Shown here: positions 1-5,771 of the stretch, piece after piece | How the letters are laid out: each line of letters opens with the position of its first letter | Numbering within the stretch: the first letter of the stretch is position 1 | Assembly (NCBI GenBank): GCA_947488645.1 | Contig: CANLAC010000046.1 | Span: 1 to 8,550 of the forward strand | Origin: Actinomycetota bacterium | GTDB taxonomy: Bacteria > Actinomycetota > Actinomycetes > Nanopelagicales > Nanopelagicaceae | Reading direction: 5' to 3' | DNA length: 8,550 nt | Program-made: the position numbers and the translations under genes | Notes under the pieces: generated by a model | Told to the model about the DNA's origin: nothing | Databases searched by the model: none | Seen by the model: the letters and a program-made list of their open reading frames with translations, nothing else

Positions 1-6
1 TAAATA

Positions 7-447
7 TTAAAGAACGTTGGTCTTGCCGCCTGCTGCAGTGATCTTGTCTACAGCAGATGATGAGAATGCGTGTGCAGTAACACTCACCTTCACATCAATA
101 TCGCCATTTCCAAGCACCTTTACAGGCAAACTGTCGCGAACAGCACCCTTTGCGATCAAATCTGCAACAGTTACATCGCCACCCTTAGGGAATAGCGCGT
201 TAATTGTTGAAACATTGACTGCCTGGTACTCAATGCGAGCTGGATTCTTGAAACCGCGTAGCTTAGGCAAGCGCATTACGAGAGGTAGCTGACCACCTTC
301 GAAACCTGGACGTACTGTGTTACGAGCACGTGTTCCCTTACCACCGCGACCTGCGGTCTTACCCTTTGATGCTTCACCGCGACCCTTACGAGTTTTAGCT
401 TTCTTAGCACCTGGAGCTGGACGAAGATGATGAAGTTTTAAAGTCAT
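7..447 (-). CDS. rplO: 50S ribosomal protein L15
   Basis: L15 is a late-assembly large-subunit protein that contacts 23S rRNA with a long basic N-terminal tail. The 146 residues match the usual bacterial length of about 145. The Gly/Lys/Arg-rich tail (residues 13-52, ending in PGFEGGQ) is typical, as is the C-terminal family signature around residues 110-141 (KVLGNGDID, then AHAFSSSA). The ATG start is set by a strong GAGGAGGT ribosome binding site 9 bases upstream and lies 2 bases after the rpmD stop. It is the last gene in the window; only 6 bases follow its TAA stop. The usual next gene, secY, would lie beyond the left edge, which is inference from conserved spc gene order. Confidence 0.98.
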   Translation of the reverse strand: MTLKLHHLRPAPGAKKAKTRKGRGEASKGKTAGRGGKGTRARNTVRPGFEGGQLPLVMRLPKLRGFKNPARIEYQAVNVSTINALFPKGGDVTVADLIAKGAVRDSLPVKVLGNGDIDVKVSVTAHAFSSSAVDKITAAGGKTNVL

Positions 448-449
448 CT

Positions 450-632
450 TTATTCGACCTCCTCAACCTTGATTAGGTGGCGAACGGCGTACACCATGCC
501 ACGAATTTCTGGACGATCTTCTTTAACAACAACATCGTTAATGCGCTTTAGGCCCAATGAACGAAGTGTGTCGCGCTGCTCTGGCTTGTTTCCAACCTTC
601 GAGCGAATCTGAGTTACTTTTAAACGTGGCAT
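450..632 (-). CDS. rpmD: 50S ribosomal protein L30
   Basis: L30 is a small protein on the solvent side of the large subunit, near the 5S rRNA region. The 60-residue length is normal. The conserved core is visible: LKVTQIRS at the N-terminus and RSLGLKRINDVV at residues 24-35, the loop-helix segment typical of the L30/L7e fold. The ATG overlaps the last base of the rpsE TAA stop (TAATG), and an AGGTG ribosome binding site lies 4 bases upstream, so translation is probably coupled to S5. The gene is absent from some bacterial lineages; here it sits in its standard place between rpsE and rplO. Confidence 0.98.
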   Translation of the reverse strand: MPRLKVTQIRSKVGNKPEQRDTLRSLGLKRINDVVVKEDRPEIRGMVYAVRHLIKVEEVE

Positions 633-1249
633 TAGGCACCTACCGTGATCTGTGAAGCGCGGATAATTGCTGCAGGTGCAACATCTTCTAATGGACGACC
701 GCGTCGCGCAGCAATTTGTGCTGGGCTTTCAAGCATCTTCAATGCAGCAACGGTTGCGTGAACCATGTTGATTGCATTGTTAGATCCAAGTGACTTAGTC
801 AAAACATCTGTGATGCCTGCACACTCGAGTACTGCACGCACTGGACCACCGGCAATAACTCCGGTACCTGGGCTTGCTGGACGTAGTAGAACTACGCCTG
901 CTGCAGTTTCACCTTGTACTGGGTGAGGAACTGTTCCTTGAACACGTGGAACTGTGAAGAATGACTTCTTCGCTTCTTCCACTGCCTTAGCAATCGCTGC
1001 TGGAACTTCCTTAGACTTTCCGTAACCAATACCGACCTGACCGTTACCGTCTCCGACAACAACGAGAGCAGTGAATGAGAAACGACGTCCACCCTTTACA
1101 ACTTTAGATACGCGGTTGATAAACACAACGCGCTCCATGAATGGGTTCTTTTCTTTTTCGCGATCATCACGACGTTCGCGACGCTCTGGGCGTCCCTTGC
1201 CGCGATCATTGCTAGCAGTTGTTGGTGCTGCAGTTGGATTAGCAGACAT
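632..1249 (-). CDS. rpsE: 30S ribosomal protein S5
   Basis: S5 sits on the back of the 30S body next to S4 and S8 and influences decoding accuracy and mRNA unwinding. The conserved double-stranded-RNA-binding domain starts near residue 37 (NPFMERVVFINRVSKVVKGG) and is followed by the C-terminal alpha/beta domain (about 110-180, with GVIAGGPVRAVLE and KSLGSNN). The loop NRVSKVVKGGR, where spectinomycin-resistance changes occur in E. coli, is wild-type in appearance. At 205 residues it is longer than the E. coli protein (167): residues 1-36 form a highly charged Arg/Asp/Glu/Lys extension of the kind common in actinobacteria, and there is a short extra C-terminus. The ATG overlaps the rplR stop as TAATG, with TTGGAG 5 bases upstream. 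Confidence 0.98.
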   Translation of the reverse strand: MSANPTAAPTTASNDRGKGRPERRERRDDREKEKNPFMERVVFINRVSKVVKGGRRFSFTALVVVGDGNGQVGIGYGKSKEVPAAIAKAVEEAKKSFFTVPRVQGTVPHPVQGETAAGVVLLRPASPGTGVIAGGPVRAVLECAGITDVLTKSLGSNNAINMVHATVAALKMLESPAQIAARRGRPLEDVAPAAIIRASQITVGA

Positions 1250-1626
1250 TAGAACTCCAATCCATTCTCTCGTGCACTGTCAGCAACAGCTGCAATACGA
1301 CCGTGGTACTTATTACCTGCGCGGTCAAAGACAACAGTTGAAACTCCAACAGCCTTGGCACGTGATGCAATTAATGCACCAACAGCCTTTGACTTTGCAG
1401 TCTTGTCGCCCTTATCAGCACGAAGATCAGTTTCCATTGTGGATGCGAAGGCAAGAGTCTTGCCTTGTGAGTCATCAATAACTTGTACGAACAAGTGACG
1501 AGATGAGCGAGAAACAACTAAGCGTGGACGTGATGCTGTTCCAGCGACCTTCTTGCGGACGCGGAATGCACGACGGGCACGGGCGTTTGTTGCCGAACCT
1601 TTGCGGACCTTTACACCAATAGCCAT
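1249..1626 (-). CDS. rplR: 50S ribosomal protein L18
   Basis: L18 binds 5S rRNA and, with L5, attaches it to the central protuberance. The protein has 125 residues, within the family range of about 115-130. Recognisable blocks are the Arg/Lys-rich N-terminus (residues 6-26), RPRLVVSRSSRHLFVQV (33-49, the first core strands) and FDRAGNKYHGRI (100-111), ending in the conserved GLEF. The ATG shares a base with the rplF TAA stop (TAATG). The ribosome binding site is only moderate (AGG 9 bases upstream, AAGGAAAG further back), so coupling to L6 translation is likely important. It precedes rpsE with another TAATG overlap. Confidence 0.98.
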   Translation of the reverse strand: MAIGVKVRKGSATNARARRAFRVRKKVAGTASRPRLVVSRSSRHLFVQVIDDSQGKTLAFASTMETDLRADKGDKTAKSKAVGALIASRAKAVGVSTVVFDRAGNKYHGRIAAVADSARENGLEF

Positions 1627-2165
1627 TACTTCTTACCTGTCTTTCCTTGCTTACGGCGAACTACTTCACCTGAGAGACGCAAGCCCTTGCCCTTGTATGG
1701 ATCGGCCTTACGAAGCTTCTTTACCTTTGCAGCAACTTCGCCAACCAACTGCTTATCAATTCCAGAGATATGGAACTTTGTTGGTGACTCAACCTTGAAG
1801 GTAATTCCTTCAGGTGCTGGGAATTGGATGTTGTGGCTGTATCCAAGCTGGAACTCTAGGTCCTTGCCCTTTTCAGCTACACGGTAACCAACACCGACGA
1901 TTTCAATAGTTAATGTGTAACCGTTAGTTACGCCTTCAACCATGTTCGCAACTAGTGTGCGAGATAGACCATGAAGTGAACGTGTTACACGCTCTTCATT
2001 GGGACGAGCAACGGTGATAACACCGGCTTCTTGTGAAACTTGAATTGGCTCAGCAACGTTAAGTGAAAGAGTTCCCTTAGGACCCTTAACAGCAACGTGC
2101 TGTCCAGCGATTGTGATTTCAACGCCGCTTGGAACGGCGATAGGCATGCGACCAATACGTGACAT
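1626..2165 (-). CDS. rplF: 50S ribosomal protein L6
   Basis: L6 lies at the base of the L7/L12 stalk near the sarcin-ricin loop, close to where translation factors dock. The 179 residues contain the two tandem repeats of the L6 fold (about 10-82 and 90-165). The C-terminal signature DPYKGKGLR is at residues 155-163, and the N-terminus MSRIGRMPIAVP is typical. The ATG lies 7 bases after the rpsH TGA. The ribosome binding site is not a classical GGAGG but GGTGATC, which overlaps the rpsH stop and is complementary to the GATCACC segment at the 3' end of 16S rRNA. Downstream rplR overlaps by one base. Confidence 0.98.
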   Translation of the reverse strand: MSRIGRMPIAVPSGVEITIAGQHVAVKGPKGTLSLNVAEPIQVSQEAGVITVARPNEERVTRSLHGLSRTLVANMVEGVTNGYTLTIEIVGVGYRVAEKGKDLEFQLGYSHNIQFPAPEGITFKVESPTKFHISGIDKQLVGEVAAKVKKLRKADPYKGKGLRLSGEVVRRKQGKTGKK

Positions 2166-2170
2166 TATTT

Positions 2171-2177
2171 GATCACC
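2171..2177 (-). promoter_or_regulatory. Non-canonical ribosome binding site of rplF
   Basis: The minus strand reads GGTGATC ending 5 bases before the rplF ATG. It can pair over 7 bases with the GATCACC stretch just upstream of the CCTCC core in the conserved 16S rRNA 3' end. It contains the rpsH TGA stop codon, so a ribosome terminating on rpsH would sit on this site. The pairing is seen in sequence; the use of this register is inference. Confidence 0.55.
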
Positions 2178-2577
2178 ATACGTAGGCGAGAACTTCTCCG
2201 CCTACCCCTTGCTTATTGGCTTGCTTATCAGTCAGCAATCCAGATGAAGTTGAAATAATCGCAACGCCTAGTCCACCAAGTACTTTTGGAAGAGCTGTTG
2301 ACTTTGCGTATACGCGAAGTCCTGGCTTGCTAACGCGACGCAAACCAGCGATTGAACGCTCACGGTTTGCACCAAACTTAAGGTCAAGAACAAGGTTCTT
2401 ACCTACTCCATTGTCTGCATCTTCAACGCGATATCCAGCGATGTAACCTTCTTGCTGAAGGATCACTGCGATACGTGCTTTAACCGATGATGACGGCATT
2501 GAAACCGAATCATGGTAAGCAGAGTTCGCGTTGCGCAGACGAGTCAACATGTCTGCGATCGGATCTGTCATTGTCAT
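2173..2577 (-). CDS. rpsH: 30S ribosomal protein S8
   Basis: S8 is a primary 16S rRNA-binding protein of the central domain. In E. coli it also represses the spc operon by binding its own mRNA near rplE. Length is 134 residues (family about 130). The N-terminus TDPIADMLTRLRNA and the C-terminal signature GVAIISTSSGLLTDKQA (residues 104-120) are diagnostic. Two in-frame ATGs lie at codons 1 and 3; I chose the first because GAGG sits 6 bases from it but 12 from the second. It is preceded by a 75-base spacer, the longest in this window, so unlike most neighbours its start is not coupled by overlap. It ends in TGA. Confidence 0.98.
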   Translation of the reverse strand: MTMTDPIADMLTRLRNANSAYHDSVSMPSSSVKARIAVILQQEGYIAGYRVEDADNGVGKNLVLDLKFGANRERSIAGLRRVSKPGLRVYAKSTALPKVLGGLGVAIISTSSGLLTDKQANKQGVGGEVLAYVW

Positions 2578-2652
2578 ACGTGGCCTCGTGGCCTTTCTCG
2601 AACTGGTTTCTTTGTATAGACCTTGTTCGTTGTAGTTAGTTGGATAGAACGA
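2578..2652 (-). other. 75-base spacer between rpsZ and rpsH
   Basis: This is the only sizeable non-coding stretch in the block. On the transcribed strand it begins AT-rich and ends with GAGAAAGGCCACGAGGCCAC just before the rpsH start. It contains no open reading frame of note and no T-run that would make an intrinsic terminator. A TATACA hexamer (2613-2618, minus strand) resembles a -10 box, but no matching -35 element lies 16-18 bases upstream, so I do not call a promoter. A small GGCC hairpin lies at its 3' end. Confidence 0.6.
2582..2593 (-). promoter_or_regulatory. Small hairpin overlapping the rpsH ribosome binding site
   Basis: The transcribed strand reads GGCC-ACGA-GGCC, a 4-base-pair GC stem closing a 4-base loop. 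The rpsH ribosome binding site GAGG (2584-2587) is half in the loop and half in the 3' stem arm, 6 bases from the ATG. Folding would partly hide the site. The stem cannot be extended (A faces A outside it), so stability is modest; a regulatory role is only a possibility. Confidence 0.35.
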
Positions 2653-2838
2653 TTACCAAGATGCCTTGGTGATACCAGGTAGCTCACCACGGTGAGCCAT
2701 TTCGCGGAAACAAACACGGCATAGACCAAACTTCTGATAAACAGAGTGTGGACGACCGCAACGTTGGCAACGTGTGTAGCCGCGAACCTTGAACTTAGGC
2801 TTGCGAGCTGCTTTTACCTTGAGCGATGTTTTTGCCAT
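2653..2838 (-). CDS. rpsZ: 30S ribosomal protein S14, zinc-binding type Z
   Basis: S14 sits in the 30S head next to S3, S10 and S19. This is the short 61-residue zinc form, with the ribbon cysteines at C24-x2-C27 and C40-x2-C43 and the conserved C-terminus GELPGITKASW. The longer zinc-free paralogue (about 100 residues) is made under zinc starvation in many bacteria and is not in this window. The ATG is 3 bases after the rplE stop, with an excellent AAGGAGG site 8 bases upstream. The symbol rpsZ (or rpsN type Z) is used for this form. The downstream side is unusual for this block: 75 bases separate it from rpsH. Confidence 0.98.
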   Translation of the reverse strand: MAKTSLKVKAARKPKFKVRGYTRCQRCGRPHSVYQKFGLCRVCFREMAHRGELPGITKASW

Positions 2839-2841
2839 TGC

Positions 2842-3399
2842 TTATGCCTCCTTGAATGGAAAGCCGAGCGCCTTAAGAAGAGCGCGACCTTCAACATCAT
2901 TTTTTGCTGTAGTAACAAAAGTGATATCCATACCGCGCGGACGATCAACCTTGTCTTGTTCGATTTCTGGGAAAACTACCTGCTCAGTTAAACCGAATGT
3001 GTAGTTTCCATGTCCATCAAACTGCTTTGGTGATAAACCACGGAAGTCGCGGATACGAGGTAGTGAGATTGATAGCAAACGATCTGCAAACTCCCACATA
3101 CGATCTCCACGCAACGTTACGTGTGCACCAATTGGCTGACCTTCACGAAGCTTGAACTGCGCAATTGACTTGCGAGCCTTAGTTACCTGAGGCTTCTGGC
3201 CTGTGATTGTTGTTAGATCGCGGATTGCGCCTTCGATCAACTTTGAATCACGAGCTGCATCGCCAACACCCATGTTCACAATCACCTTTACAAGTGTTGG
3301 AACCATCATTGGGTTCTTGAATCCAAATTCGCTCTTGAGTGCAGGAGCAATATCGCTCTTGTACTTAGCTTTTAGACGTACATCTACCTTTGTTGACAT
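2842..3399 (-). CDS. rplE: 50S ribosomal protein L5
   Basis: L5 binds 5S rRNA in the central protuberance and contacts S13 of the small subunit and the P-site tRNA. Length is 185 residues (family about 180). The family signature KVIVNMGVGDAARDSK spans residues 38-53; further conserved blocks are ITGQKPQVTKARKSIAQFK (65-83), the LPRIRDFRGL segment (113-122) and RGMDIT (155-160). The ATG overlaps the rplX TAA stop (TAATG), with GGAAAGGA 6 bases upstream. In E. coli the S8 repressor target surrounds the rplE start; I could not recognise an equivalent fold here by eye. Confidence 0.98.
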   Translation of the reverse strand: MSTKVDVRLKAKYKSDIAPALKSEFGFKNPMMVPTLVKVIVNMGVGDAARDSKLIEGAIRDLTTITGQKPQVTKARKSIAQFKLREGQPIGAHVTLRGDRMWEFADRLLSISLPRIRDFRGLSPKQFDGHGNYTFGLTEQVVFPEIEQDKVDRPRGMDITFVTTAKNDVEGRALLKALGFPFKEA

Positions 3400-3710
3400 T
3401 AGATGTCCTTTCCGGTGCGACGTGAGATGCGAACATTCTTGCCCTCTTCGTTTTTACGAACACCAAGGCGTGAAGCCTTGCCATCGCTATCAACGACCAT
3501 GACATTTGAAATATGCAGTGATGCTTCAACAGTGATGATTCCGCCAACCTTTACGCCGCGATCACCAGTTGTCTCCTTTGTATGACGCTTCTGGCGATTA
3601 ACGCCTTCCACAGTAATACGGTTGTTATCAACTGAAAGAACCTTTCCTGTTGTTCCGCGATCTTTACCCGCGATAACAAGAACGGTGTCATCCTTCTTAA
3701 TCTTTGCCAT
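3399..3710 (-). CDS. rplX: 50S ribosomal protein L24
   Basis: L24 is one of the first proteins to bind 23S rRNA in large-subunit assembly and lies near the tunnel exit. It has 103 residues, normal for the family. The KOW motif occupies roughly residues 6-34, with the key glycines G15, G19 and G22 in VIAGKDRGTTGKV. The following VNRQKRHTK segment is the usual basic RNA contact. The ATG is 2 bases after the rplN stop and has a near-perfect GGAGGTG site 8 bases upstream. It ends in a one-base overlap with rplE. Confidence 0.98.
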   Translation of the reverse strand: MAKIKKDDTVLVIAGKDRGTTGKVLSVDNNRITVEGVNRQKRHTKETTGDRGVKVGGIITVEASLHISNVMVVDSDGKASRLGVRKNEEGKNVRISRRTGKDI

Positions 3711-3712
3711 TA

Positions 3713-4081
3713 TTAGAGCACCTCCGGAGCTAGCGAGATGATCTTCATAAACTTCTTATCGCGAAGTTCACGTGCAACTGGTCCGAAGATACGGGTTCCA
3801 CGTGGCTCGCCATCAGCCTTCAAGATCACTGCGGCATTTTCATCAAACTTGATGTAGGAACCGTCTGGACGACGACGTTCCTTAACTGTACGAACGATGA
3901 CGGCCTTAACGACCTCACCCTTCTTAACCTGTCCGCCAGGAATTGCATCCTTAACAGAACAAACGATGATGTCTCCGATACCGGCATAGCGGCGCTTGGA
4001 TCCACCGAGCACGCGAATACAAAGAAGCTCTTTAGCTCCTGTGTTATCCGCAACGCGTAGGCGCGATTCTTGTTGAATCAT
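3713..4081 (-). CDS. rplN: 50S ribosomal protein L14
   Basis: L14 lies at the subunit interface, forms bridge B8 with 16S rRNA and is the docking surface for the silencing factor RsfS. Its 122 residues equal the standard length. The start MIQQESRLRVADNTGAKE, the family signature at residues 60-86 (AVIVRT to FDENAAVI) and the C-terminal FGPVARELRDKKFMKI block are all present. It is the first gene of the classical spc set, yet only 18 bases separate it from rpsQ, the last S10 gene. The ribosome binding site is weak (GGTGGA, 6 bases from the ATG). Confidence 0.98.
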   Translation of the reverse strand: MIQQESRLRVADNTGAKELLCIRVLGGSKRRYAGIGDIIVCSVKDAIPGGQVKKGEVVKAVIVRTVKERRRPDGSYIKFDENAAVILKADGEPRGTRIFGPVARELRDKKFMKIISLAPEVL

Positions 4082-4099
4082 TAGTTATCCACCAGACCC
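4082..4099 (-). other. Short S10/spc operon junction
   Basis: Eighteen bases join the rpsQ stop to the rplN start. The transcribed strand reads GGGTCTGGTGGATAACTA and holds only a weak GGTGGA ribosome binding site. There is no room for a terminator plus promoter, and no hairpin is visible, so the S10 and spc gene sets probably share a transcript here. A promoter inside rpsQ cannot be excluded by eye. Confidence 0.6.
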
Positions 4100-4369
4100 T
4101 TACTTTGCCTTCTCGAGAATCTCGACCAAACGCCAGCGCTTTGTTGCTGACAATGGACGAGTTTCCATGATGAGTACACGATCGCCCATGCCGGCAGTGT
4201 TCTGCTCGTCATGTGCTTTTAACTTGCTTGAGCGAGACATAACCTTTGAGTACATACCGTGCTTTACACGATTTGAAACCTCAACGGTGATGGTCTTATC
4301 CATCTTGTCGCTTATAACAATTCCTTCACGAACCTTGCGGTCGCTGCGATCTGCAGGTGTAGTAGTCAT
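4100..4369 (-). CDS. rpsQ: 30S ribosomal protein S17
   Basis: S17 is a primary-binding OB-fold protein of the lower 30S body, contacting 16S helices 7 and 11. It has 89 residues (family about 80-90). The core is clear: GIVISDKMDKTITVEV (residues 16-31), KLKAHDEQN (49-57) and the signature GDRVLIMETRPLS (62-74), then KRWRLVEIL. The first dozen residues are a variable Thr/Asp/Arg-rich lead-in. The ATG overlaps the rpmC TAA stop (TAATG), with GGAGGAG 7 bases upstream. It is the last gene of the S10 set. Confidence 0.98.
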   Translation of the reverse strand: MTTTPADRSDRKVREGIVISDKMDKTITVEVSNRVKHGMYSKVMSRSSKLKAHDEQNTAGMGDRVLIMETRPLSATKRWRLVEILEKAK

Positions 4370-4584
4370 TACGCAGCTCCTCCGATTCCTAGTTCGCGTT
4401 CGCGAACGATTGTGTAAACGCGTGCAATCTCTTTGCGCACTGCGCTTAGACGACCGTGACTTTCCAACTGTCCAGTTGCTGCCTGGAAACGTAGGTTGAA
4501 GAGTTCTTCCTTCAACTCGCGCACCTTGCTAGTCAAATCTTCTGCTGACAATTGGCGTAGCTCTTCATTAGTTGTAGTAGCCAC
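4369..4584 (-). CDS. rpmC: 50S ribosomal protein L29 (GTG start)
   Basis: L29 is a small two-helix protein next to L23 at the tunnel exit, part of the platform where trigger factor and signal recognition particle bind. The 71 residues show LKEELFNLRFQAATGQLES (residues 24-42) and the family signature VRKEIARVYTIVRER (49-63). The start codon is GTG, directly abutting the rplP TAA stop with zero bases between, and a strong GAGGAGG lies 5 bases upstream. No in-frame ATG offers a better start. The short C-terminal GIGGAA tail is unremarkable. Confidence 0.98.
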   Translation of the reverse strand: MATTTNEELRQLSAEDLTSKVRELKEELFNLRFQAATGQLESHGRLSAVRKEIARVYTIVRERELGIGGAA

Positions 4585-4998
4585 TTATGCCTCCTCACGC
4601 TTTACGACACGACACTTCATTGGAAGCTTGTGCATCGCAAGACGCATAGCTTCAACTGCAACTTCCTCTGTTACGCCAGAGATCTCGAACATAACGCGAC
4701 CTGGCTTAACGTTTGCAATCCACCATTCAGGTGAACCCTTACCGGAACCCATACGAGTTTCAGCAGGCTTCTTTGTGATTGGACGATCTGGATAAATATT
4801 GATCCATACCTTTCCACCACGCTTGATCGAACGAGTCATAGCAATACGTGCTGCTTCAATCTGACGGTTCGTTACATAAGCAGGTGCAAGAGCTTGAATA
4901 CCGAAGTCACCAAATGCAACTTGTGATCCACCCTTTGTTGCGCCCTTACGGGATGGGTGGTGTTGCTTACGGTGCTTAACGCGACGTGGAATTAACAT
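4585..4998 (-). CDS. rplP: 50S ribosomal protein L16
   Basis: L16 lies beside the A-site tRNA elbow and helps organise the peptidyl-transferase centre; it joins late in assembly. The 137-residue length is standard. The N-terminal MLIPRRVKHRKQHHPSRKG and the signature RMGSGKGSPEWW (residues 82-93) are diagnostic. Arg82 aligns with E. coli Arg81, the residue hydroxylated by YcfD/RoxA there; whether it is modified in this organism is unknown. The ATG overlaps the rpsC TAA stop (TAATG), with AAGGAG 10 bases upstream. Confidence 0.98.
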   Translation of the reverse strand: MLIPRRVKHRKQHHPSRKGATKGGSQVAFGDFGIQALAPAYVTNRQIEAARIAMTRSIKRGGKVWINIYPDRPITKKPAETRMGSGKGSPEWWIANVKPGRVMFEISGVTEEVAVEAMRLAMHKLPMKCRVVKREEA

Positions 4999-5771
4999 TA
5001 GTTAGATGCTCCTTCCGCAGTTGCAGTAGGTGTTCCCTGAGAAACAGTTACTTCTGCACGTGGTGCACGTGGTGTGCGAGGTCCGCGGCGTTCTGGCTTT
5101 GGTGCACGTGCTTCAGCAAGTGCCTTTTCAGCACGCTCTGTACGTGAACCAATAACTTCGCCCTTGTAGATCCAGACCTTTACACCCAAGCGACCAAATG
5201 TTGTTGCGGCTTCATAGAAACCGTAATCAATATCAGCACGAAGTGTGTGTAGCGGAACGCGACCTTCACGGTAGAACTCAGAACGTGACATTTCTGCGCC
5301 ACCTAGACGACCACCACACTGAACACGAATGCCCTGCGCTCCTGCCTTCATCGCTGACTGCATTGACTTCTTCATTGCGCGACGGAATGAAACACGAGCA
5401 GCTAGCTGCTCTGCAATTCCTTGTGCAACAAGTTGTGCGTCAATCTCTGGGTTCTTAACCTCAAGAATGTTTAGCTGTACTTGCTTGCCTGTTAGCTTCT
5501 CTAGACGCTGACGAAGGATGTCTGCTTCTTGACCACGACGGCCAATAACAATTCCTGGACGAGCAGTGAATAGATCGATGCGAACGCGATCACGTGTGCG
5601 CTCGATTTCAATTCGAGAAACACCTGCGCGCTCCATACCCTTATTCATCAAGCGACGGATTTCGACATCTTCCTTGACGTAATCCTTGTATAGCTTGTCT
5701 GCGTACCAACGTGATTTGAATTCAGTTGTAATTCCGAGACGGAAGCCGTGTGGGTTTACTTTTTGACCCAT
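4998..5771 (-). CDS. rpsC: 30S ribosomal protein S3
   Basis: S3 forms the outer part of the mRNA entry tunnel in the 30S head and contributes to mRNA helicase activity. The N-terminal MGQKVNPHGFRLGI is universal. The KH domain (about 38-106) has its GxxG loop at G77-RR-G80. The C-terminal domain carries CGGRLGGAEMSRSEFYREG (152-170) and PLHTLRADIDYG. Arg130, Arg131 and Lys134 match the E. coli helicase residues Arg131, Arg132 and Lys135. At 257 residues it exceeds the E. coli protein (233); the extra is an Ala/Pro/Arg-rich tail from about residue 215, common in actinobacteria. Start and stop both form TAATG overlaps with neighbours; GGAG lies 10 bases before the ATG. Confidence 0.98.
   Translation of the reverse strand: MGQKVNPHGFRLGITTEFKSRWYADKLYKDYVKEDVEIRRLMNKGMERAGVSRIEIERTRDRVRIDLFTARPGIVIGRRGQEADILRQRLEKLTGKQVQLNILEVKNPEIDAQLVAQGIAEQLAARVSFRRAMKKSMQSAMKAGAQGIRVQCGGRLGGAEMSRSEFYREGRVPLHTLRADIDYGFYEAATTFGRLGVKVWIYKGEVIGSRTERAEKALAEARAPKPERRGPRTPRAPRAEVTVSQGTPTATAEGASN

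Noticed and set aside
1..6. Terminator or secY start after rplO
   Set aside because: Only six AT-rich bases remain, too few to support any call.
892..1092. Minus-strand alternative frame inside rpsE, and similar ones inside rplX, rplN, rplB and rplC
   Set aside because: Out-of-frame readings of intact genes without family resemblance.
1071..1481. 136-codon plus-strand open frame opposite rpsE and rplR
   Set aside because: It spans two unambiguous ribosomal-protein genes on the other strand, begins and ends without relation to any gap, and its Gln/Leu/His/Arg-rich sequence matches no family I recognise.
2613..2641. Possible internal promoter before rpsH (TATACA on the minus strand)
   Set aside because: No TTGACA-like hexamer lies at 16-18 bases and there is no extended -10 TG; a single AT-rich hexamer is expected by chance.
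3380..3440. S8-type autoregulatory target near the rplE start, as in E. coli
   Set aside because: I could not identify by eye the helix with the characteristic internal loop mimicking 16S helix 21; a covariance search would be needed to decide.
4167..4795. Overlapping plus-strand frames of about 100 codons opposite rpsQ, rpmC and rplP
   Set aside because: They are antisense to well-conserved genes with strong ribosome binding sites; their Ser-rich products are what the complementary strand of Glu/Lys/Arg codons gives.
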